NCBI GenBank assembly: GCA_009377735.1
Contig: WHTL01000252.1
Span: 1 to 5,939, forward strand
Source: Acidimicrobiia bacterium
GTDB taxonomy: Bacteria > Actinomycetota > Acidimicrobiia > Spongiisociales > ZC4RG35
Length of the DNA stretch: 5,939 bases
Reading direction: 5' to 3'
In this document: positions 5,564 through 5,939 of the stretch, in pieces
Layout: each line of letters begins with the position of its first letter
Numbering within the stretch: position 1 is the stretch's first letter
Position numbers and translations under genes: made by a program
The notes under the pieces: generated by a model
What the model saw: the letters and a program-made list of their open reading frames with translations, nothing else
Database searches by the model: none
What the model was told of the DNA's origin: nothing

Positions 5564-5647
5564 GATCGATCAGTCTCCTTCTGCCCTTCGCCGAATCGAG
5601 GCATAAGACCACGTCACCAGAATATGCCCGAAAAAGGCTGGTCGTCG

Positions 5648-5673
5648 CACCTCAGGAAGGATGCCCTCCGGTG
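5648..5673 (-). terminator. Imperfect hairpin after the MFS gene
   Basis: On the minus strand CACC-GGAGG, a GCATC loop and CTTCC-TGA-GGTG can form a nine-pair stem with a three-base bulge. It lies 50 bases after the MFS stop. A run of five T follows only 13 bases beyond the stem (5635-5631), too far for a standard intrinsic terminator. It may be a weak terminator or attenuator between the transporter and hydrolase genes. Confidence 0.25.
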
Positions 5674-5722
5674 ACGGCTGCTTGGTCGTATCGTTGTTAG
5701 CAAGTCCGATCCAAATGGGTGG

Positions 5723-5939
5723 TCAGCCAACGGGTGCGACGGCGAGGTCCCGACGATGACGGGTGATGATGACCGCCGGGATGGAGAGCAGGGCGAAACC
5801 CACGAGGGCGAGCGTTCTGTAGCCAGTGAGTTCGAAGACCATACCCGAGAGGATGCTCGCCACGGCGCCGGAAAGCCATGTGATGGTGTCGGCCCTGCCC
5901 TGGAGGCGGCCCCGGAGCTCGGGGGAGAAACCGACAGTG
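5723..5939 (-). CDS. C-terminal end of a major facilitator superfamily transporter (partial)
   Basis: The last 71 codons of a gene that begins beyond the right edge, in the frame starting at 5938 and ending at TGA 5725-5723. The peptide begins with a loop FSPELRGRLQGRAD, then two hydrophobic helices (about ITWLSGAVASILSGMVF, and ALVGFALLSIPAVIIT after a short FELTGYRT link) and a basic tail, RHRRDLAVAPVG. The RGRxQGxxD loop and the two closing helices are what the last two transmembrane segments (11 and 12) of MFS drug or sugar exporters look like. A shorter open frame at 5697-5879 on the same strand is out of phase and has no such pattern. The substrate cannot be told from this part. The same orientation as the hydrolase suggests one transcription unit. 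Confidence 0.75.
   Translation of the reverse strand, partial: TVGFSPELRGRLQGRADTITWLSGAVASILSGMVFELTGYRTLALVGFALLSIPAVIITRHRRDLAVAPVG

Noticed and set aside
5697..5879. 60-residue minus-strand open frame at the right edge
   Set aside because: Out of phase with the transporter frame, which gives two clear membrane helices ending at 5723.

Overview
The window reads as a chromosomal stretch from a high-GC actinobacterium. The support is GC-rich third codon positions, GTG starts, a VapB/VapC pair of the mycobacterial type, an ECF sigma factor followed by an RsdA-like membrane anti-sigma, and an alpha/beta-hydrolase of a mostly actinobacterial family. An acidimicrobial lineage would fit, but the sequence alone does not fix the taxon.

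Layout, left to right. Positions 1-20 hold only the first codons of a minus-strand gene that leaves the window, recognisable by its Shine-Dalgarno. Positions 133-519 (minus) encode a small four-helix DoxX-like membrane protein. Positions 520-1000 hold no intact gene. They contain a strong 84-bp inverted repeat (631-714), an apparent relic of a PadR-type winged-helix regulator (about 874-951), and a promoter/operator that runs straight into vapB. Positions 1001-1608 (plus) are a vapB-vapC toxin-antitoxin operon whose genes overlap by 4 bp, and whose first gene looks leaderless. Positions 1609-1831 separate convergent transcription units and hold nothing coding that I recognise. Positions 1832-3399 (minus) are a two-gene operon: an ECF sigma factor, then a single-pass membrane protein with an acidic cytoplasmic N-terminus and nine 10-residue Pro/Thr repeats outside the cell, overlapping by ATGA. 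The gap at 3400-3673 hides, on the opposite strand, a frameshifted relic of an RCC1-type beta-propeller gene. Positions 3674-5563 (minus) encode a 629-residue alpha/beta-hydrolase with a visible Ser-Asp-His triad. Positions 5723-5939 (minus) are the C-terminal end of a major facilitator superfamily transporter that continues beyond the window.

How the parts relate. The sigma/anti-sigma pair is a signalling unit: the membrane protein should hold the sigma factor at the membrane and release it on an envelope signal. The hydrolase lies downstream of the transporter on the same strand and may be co-transcribed with it. VapBC is a self-contained accessory module beside degraded genes (PadR, RCC1) and a palindromic element, so the window mixes stable genes with gene decay. 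I see no wholly new multi-gene system. The most unusual items are the repeat-bearing anti-sigma, the vapBC promoter/operator and the two hidden gene relics.
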